Positions 16,924 to 24,470 of a DNA stretch of 64,000 nt are shown piece by piece. Below the pieces are notes generated by a model. It did no database searches and was not told the origin of the DNA. It saw only the letters and a program-made list of their open reading frames with translations. The translations under genes and the position numbers were made by a program. Origin of the DNA: Ruminococcus sp. (GTDB lineage Bacteria > Bacillota > Clostridia > Oscillospirales > Ruminococcaceae); assembly GCA_017622925.1 (NCBI GenBank), contig JAGAQC010000062.1, positions 1-64,000 on the forward strand, read 5' to 3'. Positions within the stretch are counted from its first letter, which is position 1. Every line of letters starts with the position of its first letter.

Positions 16924-17125
16924 GGCAGGTCTCCTGACTAATGACAAAGCAGCGTAATATAACGCCGCGCGAAAAACGCCTTCTCAGATCTTCGCCCGCA
17001 GACTAAATCCAATGGCTGTTGTTTTTCATTCATCAAACACAGTAATGGCGGTTGTTCCGGATTTGAACCGGATTCCCTTTTGATCTACTCAGTCAACAAC
17101 TTTTCAAACCGTATTTTCTTTCTTG
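16924..17125 (-). ncRNA. Cobalamin (vitamin B12) riboswitch aptamer
   Basis: Read on the minus strand, the region has the conserved cobalamin aptamer parts in order: GGGAATCCGGTTCAAATCCGG (G-to-T changes in loop positions), then ACCGCCATTACTG, a GCGGGCGAAGATCTGAGAAGG segment, and the B12 box AGTCAGGAGACCTGCC at 16939-16924. This box is essentially diagnostic. Binding of adenosylcobalamin or another cobalamin normally represses downstream genes. The controlled genes are the DUF4430/toroid/cohesin/ECF operon ending at 8179. Confidence 0.93.
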
Positions 17126-17141
17126 CTATTCAATTTGTTTT

Positions 17142-17170
17142 AGTATACCACTTTTGAGATTATTTGTCAA
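17142..17170 (-). promoter_or_regulatory. Promoter of the B12-riboswitch operon
   Basis: On the minus strand TTGACA, a 17-nt spacer and TATACT. The predicted start near 17135 lies immediately upstream of the aptamer. Confidence 0.8.
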
Positions 17171-17274
17171 GTGCAAATTTTTTTCTTCGTCTATCGCACA
17201 GCTTGCAGTAGTGTTTAGCACAATAAATTTTATCATTTTTCACGCAATTTTCATTATTTTTTCACACATAAATA

Positions 17275-17303
17275 TTGAAATTTCAGAAATTATGCAGTAT
17301 AAT
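17275..17303 (+). promoter_or_regulatory. Promoter of the secreted 158-residue protein gene
   Basis: TTGAAA, a 17-nt spacer and TATAAT, 22 bases before the start codon at 17326. It diverges from the B12 operon promoter. Confidence 0.65.
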
Positions 17304-17325
17304 TAAATTATGGAGGTGTATGCAG

Positions 17326-17802
17326 ATGCGTAAAAAACTTTTTGCTTTATTAGGCGTTGCGTCTTTAGTTGGCGTTCTTTCGACATCAATATTTGTTAGC
17401 TATGCAGACGGCGACGATAAAAGTGTACCCGAAACTAAAAATGAATCCGTTGACTATGAAGCTATACTTTCTCCTTACAGAAACGTTTTTGATGATTTTA
17501 ACAAATCGCATGGAACAACATACGGCTTTATGACAGACGAACAGTTGACTTTGCATAACATTGACAAGGAAGAGTATCTTCAAGATGTTGTGAATGAGTA
17601 TTCTAATATGACAGCAGAGGAATTTTGGGCTGTTTTAGAAGAAGCGTACTCCAACGATGTAGGTTCACAATCTGATGAGGGAAAAATATCGGCAGACATT
17701 ATGCCGTATTATCCGAATGAAACGCAATCGGGAACTAAGGTGACCGTTCATTCTCAAAAACCCGATCCAAACGGTAATAACATTTTCTTACTTAAAGACT
17801 GA
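17326..17802 (+). CDS. Secreted protein of unknown function (158 aa)
   Basis: I do not recognise this gene. The product has a Sec signal peptide (MRKKLFALLGVASLVGVLS, then SYADG) and a mature part of about 130 residues that is acidic and helical in the middle (YRNVFDDFNKSHGTTYGFMT, EEYLQDVVNEYSNMTAEEFWAVLEEAY). The N-terminal third resembles short secreted Firmicute proteins with an F-D-x-F-N-x-x-x-G-T-x-Y-G-x-M segment. The start at 17326 has GGAGGT at 8 nt; an ATG 6 bases earlier is too close. Its base composition is AT-richer than its neighbours. Confidence 0.75.
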   Translation: MRKKLFALLGVASLVGVLSTSIFVSYADGDDKSVPETKNESVDYEAILSPYRNVFDDFNKSHGTTYGFMTDEQLTLHNIDKEEYLQDVVNEYSNMTAEEFWAVLEEAYSNDVGSQSDEGKISADIMPYYPNETQSGTKVTVHSQKPDPNGNNIFLLKD

Positions 17803-17876
17803 TTGAAGCAAACCCATATTGACTACTATTAAGTACATTTCCCACTCGCAAGCTCGTTAAATGTGCGATGCACAAT

Positions 17877-17920
17877 TTTTTTCCGCGACTGTTGCAATTT
17901 TGAAACTTTTATTACATAAG
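17877..17920 (+). promoter_or_regulatory. Copy of the CCGCG-TTGCAA promoter block (weak -10)
   Basis: A T run followed by CCGCGACTGTTGCAA, then 17 nt and CATAAG. It is preceded by CACTCGCAAGCTCGTTAA, as in the copies near 20.2 and 27.4 kb. The -10 is poor and a repeat element follows, so it may be inactive. Confidence 0.45.
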
Positions 17921-17982
17921 AGGTCGTGTCGCTGCACCCAAAAATTCAGGCATATTTTATATTGTTCCTGCGATTTCCCGAT

Positions 17983-18128
17983 GTAGGGACACGGCGTGCC
18001 GTGTCCGCTCAAAGAGATTACAGGAACATATAATTATAGATAGAAACGTACAGCCGAAATAACAATATACACGAATATTTACGGGTCACATAATACTATT
18101 TGCGGACACGGCACGCCGTGTCCCTACA
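17983..18128. repeat. MITE/REP-like element, family 4, copy A
   Basis: Terminal inverted repeats TGTAGGGACACGGCGTGCCG and its complement flank a core with ATATAATTATAGATAGAAACGTACAGCC (given here in part: ATAATTATAGATAGAAACG). Copies B (20.2 kb) and C (26.8 kb) share ends and core. Each end is itself a palindrome (GGACACGGCGTGCCGTGTCC). The rest of the 17803-18261 spacer holds two copies of the promoter block. Confidence 0.75.
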
Positions 18129-18154
18129 TCGGGGAATAATTATTTAATCAGAAA

Positions 18155-18198
18155 ATTTTTCCGCGCCTATTGCAATTTTGCAGCGGATATGGTATAAT
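18155..18198 (+). promoter_or_regulatory. CCGCG-TTGCAA promoter block upstream of the GH5 cellulase
   Basis: A T run, CCGCGCCTATTGCAA, a 17-nt spacer and TATAAT, 64 bases before the cellulase start codon. Strong match to the shared promoter block also found before the DUF4430 gene at 27465 and the ArsC-like gene at 43533. Confidence 0.7.
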
Positions 18199-18261
18199 AT
18201 AATTAATATGAACAAATTATGTATGCAACGATGTGAATTTGTTTTAAGAGAGGGAATATTT

Positions 18262-19995
18262 ATGAATTTAATTATTAAAAAGGCGGCGGCAGCTATAGCG
18301 GCGGTCGTAACGCTCGGTACGGCTTTATCGGTCAAGCTCCCGACCGAAGTTTCCAACGCTGCGCCCGACGAGTATCATGACGACTGGCTTCACGTAAACG
18401 AGAACGCCGAGATCGTTGATATGAACGGCAACCCCGTGTGGCTTACGGGCTGTAACTGGTTCGGCTACAACGTGGGAAGTCAGGTCTTTGACGGCGTATG
18501 GTCGCAGAACATGCACAAAATGCTCAACGAAATAGCCGACCACGGCTTTAATCTGCTTCGTGTGCCAATGTCCACTGAAATTCTGCTTCAATGGAAAAAC
18601 AACGAACCCGACCCCATGATAAAAATAAACGAGTACGAAAACCCCGAGCTTACTCTCGAGGGGGTCGAGGGCGGTACGCCTATGTACAGCTTTGATATAT
18701 GGAACAAGGCTGTTGAATGGTGCAGAGAAAACGGCATTAAAATCATGATAGATATTCACAGCGCAACTACCGCATCGAGCGGACATCAGGTGCCGTTGTG
18801 GTATGACAGCAATTTCTCGACCGAGGACTGGATAGAGGCTCTTACGTGGTTTGCCGATTACTATAAGGACGACGATACGGTCTTGGCGATCGACCTGAAA
18901 AACGAACCTCACGGAAAGAATGACGGTCAGGGAATGGCTATATGGGACGATTCTACCGCTCCGAATAACTGGAAGCACGCCGCCGAGACTTGCGCCGAGG
19001 CGATACTCGACATTAATCCGAATCTTCTCATTATGGTCGAGGGAATCGAGGTATATCCGAAATTTGAGATAGGCAGCACATGGGATTCTCCCTCCGTTGA
19101 CTATGCGCATTACGGCGATGAAAGCAAACAGCCTTATCACGGAGCATGGTGGGGCGGAAATTTCCGCGGCGCAAGAGATTATCCTATTGATTTTGGCAAG
19201 TATCAGTCGCAGCTTGTGTATTCTCCCCACGATTACGGTCCGCTTGTATGGCAGCAGACGTGGTTTGATAAGGACTTTACCCGTCAGACGCTCCTTGACG
19301 ATTACTGGTACGACACATGGGCGTACCTTGTCGAGGAAAATATTTCGCCGCTTCTTATGGGCGAATGGGGCGGATTTATCGACGAGGAACACGACCCCAC
19401 AGGCGATAATCTCAAATGGATGACTTTGCTCCGTGATTACATGATAGAAAAGCGCATTCACCATACTTTCTGGTGCTTCAATGAGAACTCGGGCGACACG
19501 GGCGGACTTGTCTATGATAATTTCGGCAAATGGGACGAGGCTAAATACGCTTTCGTTGAACCCTCTCTCTGGCAGGACGAAAACGGCAAGTTTATCAGCC
19601 TTGACCATAAGATAAAGCTGGGTCAGTCGGGCAACGGTATTTCCCTTTCCGACTACTACAGCGGAAGTCCTCAGCCGCCAACGCAGGATAAAACAGACCC
19701 GACCCCGACAGCAGAGCCTACGACCGTTCCCACAAAGCCTGTTGAAGTTCCAACAAGCTCGGATAAGGAGCTTTTAGGCGACGCTAACTGCGACGGACAG
19801 GTGACTATTGCCGATTCTACGGCGATTTTGCAGGCTCTCGGAAATCCCGACAAATACGGACTTTCCGAACAGGGCGCAAAAAATGCCGACTGCTGCGACC
19901 CCGGAAGCGGTATTTTGCCGTCAGACGCGCTTGCGATACAGAAAATAGACGCTAAGGTAATATCAAAGCTCCCCGAGATAACTGCTGAGAAATAA
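18262..19995 (+). CDS. GH5 endoglucanase with dockerin (cellulosomal)
   Basis: A 577-residue secreted glycoside hydrolase family 5 enzyme, expected to cleave beta-1,4-glucan in cellulose or related polymers. After a signal peptide (about 1-30) the catalytic domain (about 40-455) shows the acid/base Glu in AIDLKNEPHG, VYSPHDYGP, and the nucleophile Glu in LLMGEWGGF. A Pro/Thr linker (about 475-495) leads to a C-terminal dockerin with DANCDGQVTIADSTAIL and a divergent second repeat (DCCDPGSGILPSDALAI). The start at 18262 follows AGAGAGGG; upstream ATGs lack an RBS. It stands alone in its own transcription unit. Confidence 0.92.
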   Translation: MNLIIKKAAAAIAAVVTLGTALSVKLPTEVSNAAPDEYHDDWLHVNENAEIVDMNGNPVWLTGCNWFGYNVGSQVFDGVWSQNMHKMLNEIADHGFNLLRVPMSTEILLQWKNNEPDPMIKINEYENPELTLEGVEGGTPMYSFDIWNKAVEWCRENGIKIMIDIHSATTASSGHQVPLWYDSNFSTEDWIEALTWFADYYKDDDTVLAIDLKNEPHGKNDGQGMAIWDDSTAPNNWKHAAETCAEAILDINPNLLIMVEGIEVYPKFEIGSTWDSPSVDYAHYGDESKQPYHGAWWGGNFRGARDYPIDFGKYQSQLVYSPHDYGPLVWQQTWFDKDFTRQTLLDDYWYDTWAYLVEENISPLLMGEWGGFIDEEHDPTGDNLKWMTLLRDYMIEKRIHHTFWCFNENSGDTGGLVYDNFGKWDEAKYAFVEPSLWQDENGKFISLDHKIKLGQSGNGISLSDYYSGSPQPPTQDKTDPTPTAEPTTVPTKPVEVPTSSDKELLGDANCDGQVTIADSTAILQALGNPDKYGLSEQGAKNADCCDPGSGILPSDALAIQKIDAKVISKLPEITAEK

Positions 19996-20006
19996 TTTAA
20001 CATAAT

Positions 20007-20037
20007 AAAAGCGAATCCTCTGTGGGTTCGCTTTTTT
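20007..20037 (+). terminator. Terminator after the GH5 cellulase
   Basis: AAAAGCGAA pairs with TTCGCTTTT around a short loop, followed by a T run. Confidence 0.85.
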
Positions 20038-20049
20038 GTAGGGGACGGC

Positions 20050-20112
20050 GGCAGCGTGTCGCTGCACCCATTGCCGACCGTATTCTTATGAACGGGATAT
20101 GTGTCCCCGTAG
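20050..20112. repeat. Left arm of a nested inverted repeat (partner at 20352-20413)
   Basis: The sequence starting GGCAGCGTGTCGCTGCACCC, then CATTGCCGACCGTATTCTTA and TGAACGGGATATG, recurs as its reverse complement at 20352-20413. A third partial copy lies at 29908-29946. The outer part is itself a palindrome (CAGCGTGTCGCTG). Confidence 0.65.
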
Positions 20113-20177
20113 GCAGCGTGTCGCTGCACCCTGTGTCACGTGACCGCTCGCAAACTCGCTAATATTTTTAAACTCAA

Positions 20178-20200
20178 ATTTTTTCCGCGTCTGTTGCATT
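20178..20200 (+). promoter_or_regulatory. Truncated copy of the CCGCG-TTGCAA block interrupted by a repeat
   Basis: A T run, CCGCGTCTGTTGCAT and TTTTCCCAA, then the sequence changes to the end of the family 4 element at 20209, with no -10 box at the expected position. It is also preceded by a CGCTCGCAAACTCGCTAA segment like the other copies. Confidence 0.4.
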
Positions 20201-20208
20201 TTTCCCAA

Positions 20209-20441
20209 TGTAGGGACACGGCGTGCCGTGTCCGTTCAAATAAATTACAGGAACATATAATTACAGGTAGAAACGTACAATCGAAATAACCATATATCCG
20301 TATTTTTACGTGTCATGAAATATTACGTGCCTTTTCCTGTGAATTGCTGCTACGGGGACGCATATCCCGTTCATAAGAATACGGTCGGCAATGGGTGCAG
20401 CGACACGCTGCCGTGCGGACACGGCACGCCGTGTCCCTACA
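20209..20441. repeat. MITE/REP-like element, family 4, copy B, with an internal insertion
   Basis: The same ends as copy A (TGTAGGGACACGGCGTGCCG) and the same core, but the right part is interrupted by about 85 bases that include the inverted partner (20352-20413) of the block at 20050-20112. This gives a repeat inserted within a repeat. The spacer 19996-20597 otherwise holds a terminator, promoter copies and repeats only. Confidence 0.65.
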
Positions 20442-20533
20442 TCGGGAGATTTTAGCGAAAATAAAATTTGTTGTCTGAAATTTTGTACAATTTTGTGCAA
20501 ATAAAGTATAAAATATAATTTTTTTTGCGGATA

Positions 20534-20562
20534 TTGAAATTTTCACTTGATTATGATATAAT
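20534..20562 (+). promoter_or_regulatory. Promoter of the LRR protein gene
   Basis: TTGAAA, a 17-nt spacer and TATAAT. The preceding T run with GCGGATA resembles a degenerate form of the CCGCG-TTGCAA block. Confidence 0.6.
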
Positions 20563-20597
20563 ATAAATATCAAATACACAGGAGGTACTGACAAGAC

Positions 20598-21350
20598 ATG
20601 GAACTTAATGATTTTATCCAGATCGTCTGCCCGAAATGCAAGGCGCTTCTTTTTGCGGAAAAAAGGCGCGATAGCTGGTATTGCGGACATTGCGGAGAAA
20701 AAATTGATATTATAAATGACGAGGAGGAGAAAACCGACGAAAAGGCTGCGCCTGTTCTGACGGGAGATATTTTCCTTTGCAATAAGGATATTCTTGTAAA
20801 ATATGCGGGACACGATGAGGACATCGACATTCCAGAATACATAACGAAGATCGACTCGGGCGCATTCAAGGGCAATACGGAAATAAAAACCGTTAATATC
20901 CCCGACACCGTTACGGAGATCGGCGATTCCGCTTTTGAGGGCTGCAATTCGCTTTCAAACGTTCGCCTGCCCAATAAAATAAAAAATATAAAATATAAGA
21001 CCTTCGCCGACTGTGAAAGTCTGAGAGCGATAACCATTCCGGCTTCCGTTGAGCAGATCATGTATAACGCCATGTGCTGCGGATTGAAGGAAATAGTGTT
21101 TGAAAGCAGCCATACCACATGGGAGCCTGAGAACGATTATACGAATCCCTCGTTTGAAATAAGCAGAAAAGCTTCTGAAAACGGCGTAAAAAGCATTTTC
21201 TTCAAGGGAACTGCATACGAGGCTTCCGACGTTTACCGTTTCAAGTGTATTTCGGCTTACTTGAAATCGCAGGGGCTTTGTCCGAATTGCGGCGGAAAGT
21301 TCGGCATGTTCGGCAAATGCAAGCTTTGCGGCACAAAAAAGGAACAATAA
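20598..21350 (+). CDS. BspA-type leucine-rich-repeat protein with terminal zinc ribbons
   Basis: A 250-residue cytoplasmic protein with an N-terminal zinc ribbon (CPKCKALLFAEKRRDSWYCGHCG), a central block of LRR_5/BspA repeats (SGAFKGNTEIKTVNIPDTV, DSAFEGCNSLSNVRLPNKI, KTFADCESLRAITIPASV) at about 88-165, and a C-terminal ribbon (CPNCGGKFGMFGKCKLCG). There is no signal peptide, unlike most BspA proteins. Such ribbon-LRR proteins are common in gut Firmicutes and have no settled function. RBS AGGAGGT. It lies just upstream of pyrK, possibly in one transcript. Confidence 0.85.
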   Translation: MELNDFIQIVCPKCKALLFAEKRRDSWYCGHCGEKIDIINDEEEKTDEKAAPVLTGDIFLCNKDILVKYAGHDEDIDIPEYITKIDSGAFKGNTEIKTVNIPDTVTEIGDSAFEGCNSLSNVRLPNKIKNIKYKTFADCESLRAITIPASVEQIMYNAMCCGLKEIVFESSHTTWEPENDYTNPSFEISRKASENGVKSIFFKGTAYEASDVYRFKCISAYLKSQGLCPNCGGKFGMFGKCKLCGTKKEQ

Positions 21351-21359
21351 GGAGTTTAT

Positions 21360-22130
21360 ATGAAATATACACAGGGAAAATATTTGATAACGGCTAAAAC
21401 GGCTATAGCAAGGGAAATATACAGCTTTGAGATAAGCTGTCCCGAGGTCGCAGAAATTGCCGTTCCCGGACAGTTCGTCCACATAAGAACAGGCAGCTTC
21501 ACACTCCGCAGACCTATTTCCATTTGCGGTATCGACAGGGAAAAGGGAACGCTCCGCATCGTTTTTGAAGTAAGAGGCGAGGGAACGGCGGAAATTGCGC
21601 AGCTTAAAAAGGGCGACACAGTGGACATGCTTGCACCTCTCGGTCACGGATTTACGGTTGACCCGAAGTTTAAGAAAGTCGTTCTTATCGGCGGAGGTAT
21701 CGGAACTCCTCCCATGCTGCCGCTTGCTCAGTTTTACGGCGAAAAAGCAGTTGCAATATGCGGTTTCCGAAACAGCTCGGCTGTTATACTTCAGGACGAC
21801 CTCAAAAAAAGCGGAGCTGAAACGATACTGTGTACCGACGACGGTTCGGCAGGAGTTCACGGATTTGTTACCGAGCCTTTCTCGGAATTGGCGGAAAAAG
21901 GCGGTATAGACGCTGTTTTCGCCTGCGGACCAATGCCCATGCTCAAACGTATCGCGGCTATTTGCAGGGAAAAAAATATTTACTGCGAGGTTTCCCTTGA
22001 AGAACGTATGGCATGCGGAATAGGCGCATGTCTCGGCTGCGCATGCCGTACAGTGCGGAATGACGAAGAATATTTTGCGCACGTATGCAAGGACGGTCCT
22101 GTATTCAACGCTGAGGAGGTGCTTTGGTAA
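21360..22130 (+). CDS. pyrK: Dihydroorotate dehydrogenase B, electron transfer subunit
   Basis: PyrK passes electrons from dihydroorotate oxidation in PyrD to NAD+. The 256-residue protein has the FAD domain motif RRPISICGID (about 45-55), an NAD-binding GGGIGTPPMLPLA segment (about 110), and a C-terminal 2Fe-2S cluster with cysteines in CGIGACLGCACR and HVCKDGPVF. RBS AAGGAG. Its TAA overlaps the pyrD ATG (TAATG), so both subunits are made together. Confidence 0.95.
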   Translation: MKYTQGKYLITAKTAIAREIYSFEISCPEVAEIAVPGQFVHIRTGSFTLRRPISICGIDREKGTLRIVFEVRGEGTAEIAQLKKGDTVDMLAPLGHGFTVDPKFKKVVLIGGGIGTPPMLPLAQFYGEKAVAICGFRNSSAVILQDDLKKSGAETILCTDDGSAGVHGFVTEPFSELAEKGGIDAVFACGPMPMLKRIAAICREKNIYCEVSLEERMACGIGACLGCACRTVRNDEEYFAHVCKDGPVFNAEEVLW

Positions 22131-23041
22131 TGGCTGACATGTCTGTGAATATATGCGGCGTTGACTTTAAAAACCCCGTTATCCCTGCGTCGGGAGCGTT
22201 CGGCTATGGACGGGAATACGAGGAACTGTTTCCTCTCGGCAAGCTCGGCGGCATTGCGACAAAAGGAACTACGCTTCACAAGCGAACGGGTAATCTTTCG
22301 CCGAGGATAGCCGAAACTCCTGCCGGAATGCTTAATTCCGTCGGACTACAGAACCCCGGTATAGACCACTTTATCGACGTCGATCTTCCGTATCTGCTGA
22401 CTAAGGACGTTGTGATATTGGCTAATATTGCAGGTTCGACCCCCGAGGAATGCGCCGAAGCTGCGGCTAAGCTCGACGATACGGAAGTTCACATGATAGA
22501 GCTGAATATTTCCTGCCCCAATGTCAAGCAGGGCGGAGCGGCGTTCGGCACAAGCTGTGAAATGGCTGCCGAGGTCACAAAAAGGGTAAGAGCGGCTACA
22601 AAAAAACCTCTTATCGTTAAATTATCGCCCAATGTTACGAGTATTGCCGACATTGCAAGATCTGTCGAGGCGGCAGGTGCGGACGCAGTATCGCTGATAA
22701 ATACGCTTCTCGGCATGAGGATAGACATAAACACAGGCAGACCGATACTGCGCAATAATGTGGGAGGTCTGAGCGGTCCTGCCGTTTTCCCCGTAGCTGT
22801 GCGCATGGTATGGCAGACTGCTAATGCCGTCAAAATTCCCGTAATAGGCATGGGCGGCGTATCATCGGGACGTGACGCTATCGAAATGATGATGGCAGGA
22901 GCGTCCGCCGTACAGGTCGGAGCTGCGCTGTTTACAGACCCCTATGCGCCTGTAAGGATAGTTGAGGAAATGAACGAATTTCTCGATAATAAGGGCATCG
23001 CTTCTGTTCGTGATATTATCGGCAGCGTCAAGCCGTGGTAA
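22130..23041 (+). CDS. pyrD: Dihydroorotate dehydrogenase B, catalytic subunit
   Basis: PyrD (class 1B) oxidises dihydroorotate to orotate in pyrimidine synthesis. The 303-residue barrel shows FKNPVIPASGAFG, GTTLHKRTGN, ELNISCPNVKQGG (with the class 1B active-site Cys), VSLINTLLGM and VIGMGGVSSGRDAIEMMMAGA for FMN phosphate binding. The start at 22130 is chosen because GAGGAGG is at proper spacing and the ATG overlaps the pyrK stop. ruvX follows after 6 bases. Confidence 0.96.
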   Translation: MADMSVNICGVDFKNPVIPASGAFGYGREYEELFPLGKLGGIATKGTTLHKRTGNLSPRIAETPAGMLNSVGLQNPGIDHFIDVDLPYLLTKDVVILANIAGSTPEECAEAAAKLDDTEVHMIELNISCPNVKQGGAAFGTSCEMAAEVTKRVRAATKKPLIVKLSPNVTSIADIARSVEAAGADAVSLINTLLGMRIDINTGRPILRNNVGGLSGPAVFPVAVRMVWQTANAVKIPVIGMGGVSSGRDAIEMMMAGASAVQVGAALFTDPYAPVRIVEEMNEFLDNKGIASVRDIIGSVKPW

Positions 23042-23047
23042 GTCCGC

Positions 23048-23473
23048 ATGATAATTATGTCTGTTGATTTCGGGGATTCACGCACAGGTCTTGCCGTCTG
23101 CGGAAAAAGCGAACTCATGGCAAGTCCTGTCGGTGTCATTTCCGAAAAAGATTTTGATAAATGTATTGAAAAAACGGCGGCTGCCGCAAAGGAACAGCAT
23201 GCCGAGCTGATAGTTGTGGGTTATCCGAAAAACATGAACAACACGATAGGGGAGCGGTGCGAAAAATGCCGTTTGTTTGCGGAAAAACTCCAAGAGCTTA
23301 CAGGCTGTCCCGTTGAACTTTGGGACGAGCGGTGTACCACAGTCTCAGCCCATAACTATATGAACGTTACCAATACAAGAGGTAAAAAGCGTAAAGCTGT
23401 GGTAGACGCCGTTGCCGCAACGATAATTCTTGAAAGCTATTTGGGATTCAGAAAAAACAATAAGTCCGAATAA
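23048..23473 (+). CDS. ruvX: Putative Holliday junction resolvase / pre-16S rRNA nuclease RuvX (YqgF)
   Basis: A 141-residue RNase H-fold protein of the YqgF/RuvX family, thought to process pre-16S rRNA ends and proposed as a Holliday junction resolvase. Motifs visible are the N-terminal SVDFGDSRTGLAV with its catalytic Asp, VVGYPKNMNNTIGERCEK, LWDERCTTVSA and KAVVDAVAATIILESYL. The gene follows pyrD by 6 bases and is probably cotranscribed with pyrKD. Confidence 0.9.
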   Translation: MIIMSVDFGDSRTGLAVCGKSELMASPVGVISEKDFDKCIEKTAAAAKEQHAELIVVGYPKNMNNTIGERCEKCRLFAEKLQELTGCPVELWDERCTTVSAHNYMNVTNTRGKKRKAVVDAVAATIILESYLGFRKNNKSE

Positions 23474-23479
23474 TATGTA

Positions 23480-23504
23480 CGGAACGGCAGCTCATACCGT
23501 TCCG
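23480..23504. terminator. Hairpin between convergent ruvX and the 57-residue gene
   Basis: CGGAACGG pairs with CCGTTCCG around a 9-nt loop. No long T run follows on either strand, so it is at best a weak bidirectional terminator. Confidence 0.5.
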
Positions 23505-23516
23505 AGCAGGTCAAAA

Positions 23517-23690
23517 TCAGCCGATAATAGAGGTAATATCTTCAAGGAGATTTCCTGCGGCTTTAAGGGTCTTGCCTGCGTTTTTCTTGATGCTGTGGCG
23601 TTTTCTTGCGCCTGTTGACGCTAAGGCATACCATGCGAAGCCCACGGCTGCTCCTGCGGTAACGCCTGTTGTAATAGCTTTTATATTCAT
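23517..23690 (-). CDS. Small conserved-looking protein (57 aa)
   Basis: A short ORF with GGAG seven bases before its ATG. It encodes MNIKAITTGVTAGAAVGFAW, YALASTGARKRHSIKKNAGK and a helical end. A single Gly/Ala-rich helix (about 5-26) could insert in the membrane, followed by a basic amphipathic stretch resembling short YtxH-like proteins. It is convergent with ruvX and closed by the shared hairpin. Function unknown. Confidence 0.6.
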   Translation of the reverse strand: MNIKAITTGVTAGAAVGFAWYALASTGARKRHSIKKNAGKTLKAAGNLLEDITSIIG

Positions 23691-23739
23691 ATCTTACTCC
23701 ATAACAATTATTTAACCGTTTTGTGTCTTGAACGGTTAC

Positions 23740-23902
23740 AGAGCCTGTTCAGTACCTCGACGTGTGCGGATTTTCGAGCATAAATTTGTCGAGTACAAGG
23801 CGAAAAAGCGAAAGCATACTTGGTGTATGGTAAGCTTTTTCAACGCAGTAATCGGCAAAATTTGCCGAAAAGACGTGCGCGGAGAGGTGCTGAACAGGCT
23901 CT
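23740..23902. mobile_element. MITE-like element, family 1 (163 bp)
   Basis: Perfect 13-bp terminal inverted repeats AGAGCCTGTTCAG and CTGAACAGGCTCT. It is inverted relative to the 16.8 kb copy: the core reads TGCGGATTTTCGAGCATAAA, then AAAGCATACTTGGTGTATGG and CGGCAAAATTTGCCG. It lies 45 bases upstream of trmL, between any upstream promoter and the trmL ribosome binding site. Confidence 0.8.
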
Positions 23903-23946
23903 ATTATTTTCTGAAAAAAATTATTTTTTATTCATAAGGAGAGAAA

Positions 23947-24444
23947 ATGCCTTATCTTAACATAGTTCTTGTTGAACCGCAGATTCCGCAGAATACAGGC
24001 AATATTTCACGTACCTGCGCCGTTACGGGTGCAAAGCTTCATCTTGTCCGCCCTTTCGGTTTTGAAATTACGGACAAGCATCTGAAACGCGCAGGACTTG
24101 ATTACTGGGATAAACTGGATATTACGTATTACGACAGTCTCGACGATTTTTTTGAAAAAAATAAGGGCGGTCACTTTTTCTATTTCACTACAAAAGGCAG
24201 GCGCGTTCACAGTGATGCGGAATATCCCGATAACAGCTACCTTATTTTCGGGAGAGAGGATAAGGGACTTCCCGAGCCGCTGCTGTACGAAAATCCCGAA
24301 AGCTGCGTGAGGATTCCGATGCGCAATGAACTCAGAAGTCTTAATCTTTCAAATTCAGTCGCTATAGCCGTATACGAGGTGCTTCGTCAATGGGATTACC
24401 CCGATTTGTCCCGTGAGGGAAAGCTGACGAAATATGAATGGTAA
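23947..24444 (+). CDS. trmL: tRNA (cytidine(34)-2'-O)-methyltransferase TrmL
   Basis: A SPOUT-class RNA methyltransferase that 2'-O-methylates the wobble base of tRNA-Leu isoacceptors using S-adenosylmethionine. The 165-residue protein is the size of TrmL and has the family segments IVLVEPQIPQNTGNISRTCA, LHLVRPFGFEI, YLIFGREDKGLPE and IPMRNELRSLNLSNSVAIAVYE, which form the trefoil-knot cofactor site. RBS AAGGAG. Confidence 0.92.
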   Translation: MPYLNIVLVEPQIPQNTGNISRTCAVTGAKLHLVRPFGFEITDKHLKRAGLDYWDKLDITYYDSLDDFFEKNKGGHFFYFTTKGRRVHSDAEYPDNSYLIFGREDKGLPEPLLYENPESCVRIPMRNELRSLNLSNSVAIAVYEVLRQWDYPDLSREGKLTKYEW

Positions 24445-24470
24445 AAATATTAAAACAGGGAGATGATAAT

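Noticed and set aside
18325-19608. A 427-codon open frame antisense to the GH5 cellulase
   Set aside because: It mirrors the cellulase codons, has no RBS or recognisable domain, and the plus-strand frame has clear GH5 and dockerin motifs.
20955-22082. A 375-codon open frame antisense to the LRR and pyrK genes
   Set aside because: It crosses two convincing genes on the opposite strand and has no domain or ribosome binding site.
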